Source: JAXLQL01 sp046331625 (GTDB lineage: Bacteria; Acidobacteriota; Terriglobia; Bryobacterales; Bryobacteraceae). From it: 64,000 nt of DNA. The notes below the pieces were generated by a model. That model saw only the letters and a program-made list of their open reading frames with translations, ran no database searches and was not told where the DNA came from. Position 1 is the first letter of the stretch; the number at the start of each line of letters is the position of its first letter. The DNA lies in contig JAXLQL010000021.1 of assembly GCA_046331625.1 (NCBI GenBank), positions 91,688 through 155,687 on the forward strand, written 5' to 3'. A program made the translations under genes and the position numbers. This document shows positions 62,939-64,000 of the stretch, in pieces.

Positions 62939-63144
62939 CGTACCGGATCAAAACCGCCTTGGCAGAAAGGTTGACAGCGCGCCAATCGCTTCAAACCCAT
63001 CCATACACCGCGTGTAACGCCGTAGCGCTCCACGGCCTCCATCATGTATTCCGAACAGGTGGGGTGGAACCGGCACGCGGTGGGAAGCATCGGCGAAACC
63101 CACTGCTTGTAGATACGAAGCGAGGAGACAATCAGTGCCCGCAT
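62935..63144 (-). CDS. yidD: Membrane protein insertion efficiency factor YidD
   Basis: 69 aa. IYKQWVSPMLPTACRFHPTCSEYMMEAVERYG and CQPFCQGGFDPV are the standard YidD cysteine-containing signatures. Overlaps rnpA by 13 nt at the 5' side and yidC by 4 nt. Amphipathic; assists YidC-dependent insertion. Confidence 0.95.
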   Translation of the reverse strand: MRALIVSSLRIYKQWVSPMLPTACRFHPTCSEYMMEAVERYGVTRGVWMGLKRLARCQPFCQGGFDPVR

Positions 63145-63566
63145 TTTGCCAGCACCCTCCTGACTTCCCGCCTGAGATCTTCGAAACCGGCTTCGAGCGC
63201 GGTGCGCTTGGGATTGAACACGATGTCCACCGGCGCGGTGACGCTCGGGATCTCGAGCCGAAGCGCTTCGCGTACGCGGCGGCGGATCCGGTTGCGGACG
63301 ACGGCCTTACCGAGCGCGCGTGGCGTGGTGAAGCCGGTTCGTGGACCCTGGATCACTGAACTGGGGATCACCGAACTGGAGATTGCCGCGTTGGCGGGCG
63401 TGTCGTCGCGGCGGAGAAAAAACATGGAGAAATAAGGACCGGTGAATCGCGATCCGTGCTCGTACACGCGCTGATAATCCGATCGCTTCAGCAGCCGTTT
63501 CGCCTTGGGGAAGGCGGACGGCCGCGCGGCGTCGTCGCTACTTGGCGTAACGGACTGCGCGCTCAT
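63132..63566 (-). CDS. rnpA: Ribonuclease P protein component
   Basis: 144 aa from ATG 63566, which lies inside rpmH; no acceptable start occurs after the rpmH stop, so the genes must overlap (29 nt; a further in-frame ATG at 63632 would give 166 aa). RnpA body: FPKAKRLLKRSDYQRVYEHGSRF, GKAVVRNRIRRRVREALRLE (the RNR signature), FEDLRREVRRVL. An unusual insert (ISSSVIPSSVIQ) between the third strand and the RNR region comes from a 15-nt tandem repeat. Cleaves tRNA 5' leaders with the RNA subunit. Confidence 0.93.
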   Translation of the reverse strand: MSAQSVTPSSDDAARPSAFPKAKRLLKRSDYQRVYEHGSRFTGPYFSMFFLRRDDTPANAAISSSVIPSSVIQGPRTGFTTPRALGKAVVRNRIRRRVREALRLEIPSVTAPVDIVFNPKRTALEAGFEDLRREVRRVLAKCGH

Positions 63567-63705
63567 CGCTGACGGTGAGCTTCCACCGGCCCTTGGCACG
63601 GCGGCGGCTGAGCACTTCGCGTCCATCGACACTCTTCATGCGGGCACGGAAGCCATGCACCTTGGCACGGCGGCGGTTGTTCGGCTGAAATGTACGTTTC
63701 GGCAT
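63538..63705 (-). CDS. rpmH: Ribosomal protein L34
   Basis: 55 aa, slightly longer than the usual 44-47. Begins MPKRTFQPNNRRRAKVHGFR, continues ARMKSVDGREVLSRRRAKGR (the L34 signature), then has a 15-residue C-terminal extension (WKLTVSDERAVRYAK) that coincides with the overlap with rnpA. A minus-strand promoter candidate lies about 80 nt upstream. First gene of the rpmH-rnpA-yidD-yidC-jag run. Confidence 0.96.
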   Translation of the reverse strand: MPKRTFQPNNRRRAKVHGFRARMKSVDGREVLSRRRAKGRWKLTVSDERAVRYAK

Positions 63706-63782
63706 TCGTTACCTCTGCGCCGGAAGGCAAACCGCACGACGGGCGCAATACGAGCGGGGGGAACCGGAGGTCCCAGAGATTT

Positions 63783-63812
63783 ATTATGGCGTACTGGGGT
63801 CCCGGTTCGCAA
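63783..63812 (-). promoter_or_regulatory. Candidate rpmH promoter
   Basis: On the minus strand TTGCGA (63812-63807), 18-nt spacer, CATAAT (63788-63783). Start expected near 63776, leaving a ~70-nt leader. Also close to the divergent plus-strand gene at 63824. Confidence 0.5.
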
Positions 63813-63823
63813 CTGCCAATGTC

Positions 63824-64000
63824 ATGAGGGGTGTTCTCTTCCTGGACATGATGTTCGAGCTGTACAATCGCTTGGACTCGCCGCGAAAGCGCGTGATCAA
63901 GAATCGCCAAATCGCGATCTTGAAGACCCTGTTGGAGGTGGAGAAAATGGATTGGCGGGCTCTCCGGGCCAGAATCAAGCCGTACTACGCAAAGTCGAAG
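63824..64000 (+). CDS. Hypothetical protein, cut by the window edge
   Basis: At least 59 codons open from ATG 63824 (or ATG 63848) to the edge. The sequence is helical and basic: FELYNRLDSPRKRVIKNRQIAILKTLLEVEKMDWRALRARIKPYYAKSK, with repeated KR/NR spacing. No family recognised. A competing minus-strand frame in the same place is less protein-like. Divergent from rpmH. Confidence 0.45.
   Translation, partial: MRGVLFLDMMFELYNRLDSPRKRVIKNRQIAILKTLLEVEKMDWRALRARIKPYYAKSK

Overview
The window looks like a GC-rich Acidobacteriota chromosome around the replication origin, most likely of the Bryobacterales/'Candidatus Solibacter' type. This is inferred from gene content only: a secreted protein with the Solibacter-type C-terminal domain (TIGR03437-like), a PadR regulator paired with a duplicated FtsX-type permease (ADOP), an Oar-like TonB-dependent receptor with a carboxypeptidase-regulatory N-terminus, a DUF1549/DUF1553 plus DUF1501 pair, and a PEP-CTERM protein.

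Layout. 1-5.4 kb: dnaA, a probable oriC spacer with DnaA boxes, dnaN and gyrB. 5.4-8.1 kb: an accessory insert (RelE-type toxin-antitoxin pair and an unrecognised two-gene zinc-ribbon operon) lying between intact gyrB and degraded copies of the gyrB 3' end. 8-17 kb: Tat-signal DegT-family aminotransferase, secreted beta-propeller-like protein, large dCache membrane protein, an unknown gene, galU. 17.3-19.6 kb: two recA genes in tandem separated by a terminator. 19.7-22.6 kb: a complete CysO-type cysteine pathway (cysM, JAMM protease, CysO-like carrier, MoeZ-like E1). 22.6-26.7 kb: PEP-CTERM protein, TetR regulator, tRNA-Met(CAT), parB-parA, two parS sites and rsmG. 26.8-32.6 kb: metF, dut, a small unknown gene, DUF1501 and DUF1553 genes in one minus-strand operon, then a VapBC-type pair. 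32.7-41.6 kb: PadR/ADOP permease, TonB-dependent receptor, secreted esterase. 41.7-47.7 kb: F-type ATPase genes b'-b-delta-alpha-gamma-beta-epsilon. 47.9-52.9 kb: an ECF sigma factor/anti-sigma pair whose 3' end is duplicated almost perfectly on the far side of a membrane-anchored TIR-domain gene. 53-59 kb: glycosyltransferase, FG-GAP repeat protein, coiled-coil membrane protein. 59.2-63.7 kb (minus strand): a broken mnmE, jag, yidC, yidD, rnpA and rpmH, followed by the start of one plus-strand gene.

The classical origin gene set is all present (dnaA-dnaN-gyrB; parAB-rsmG-parS; rpmH-rnpA-yidD-yidC-jag-mnmE) but split into three blocks within 64 kb. The most unusual feature is that two unrelated accessory inserts have the same geometry: intact host gene, then cargo, then a 5'-truncated copy of the host gene's 3' end. 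That is the expected product of single-crossover (Campbell-type) integration of a circular DNA carrying the host gene's 3' end. One insert carries a toxin-antitoxin pair plus a possible ADP-ribosyltransferase-like operon, the other a transmembrane TIR protein, so both look like conflict or defence cargo.
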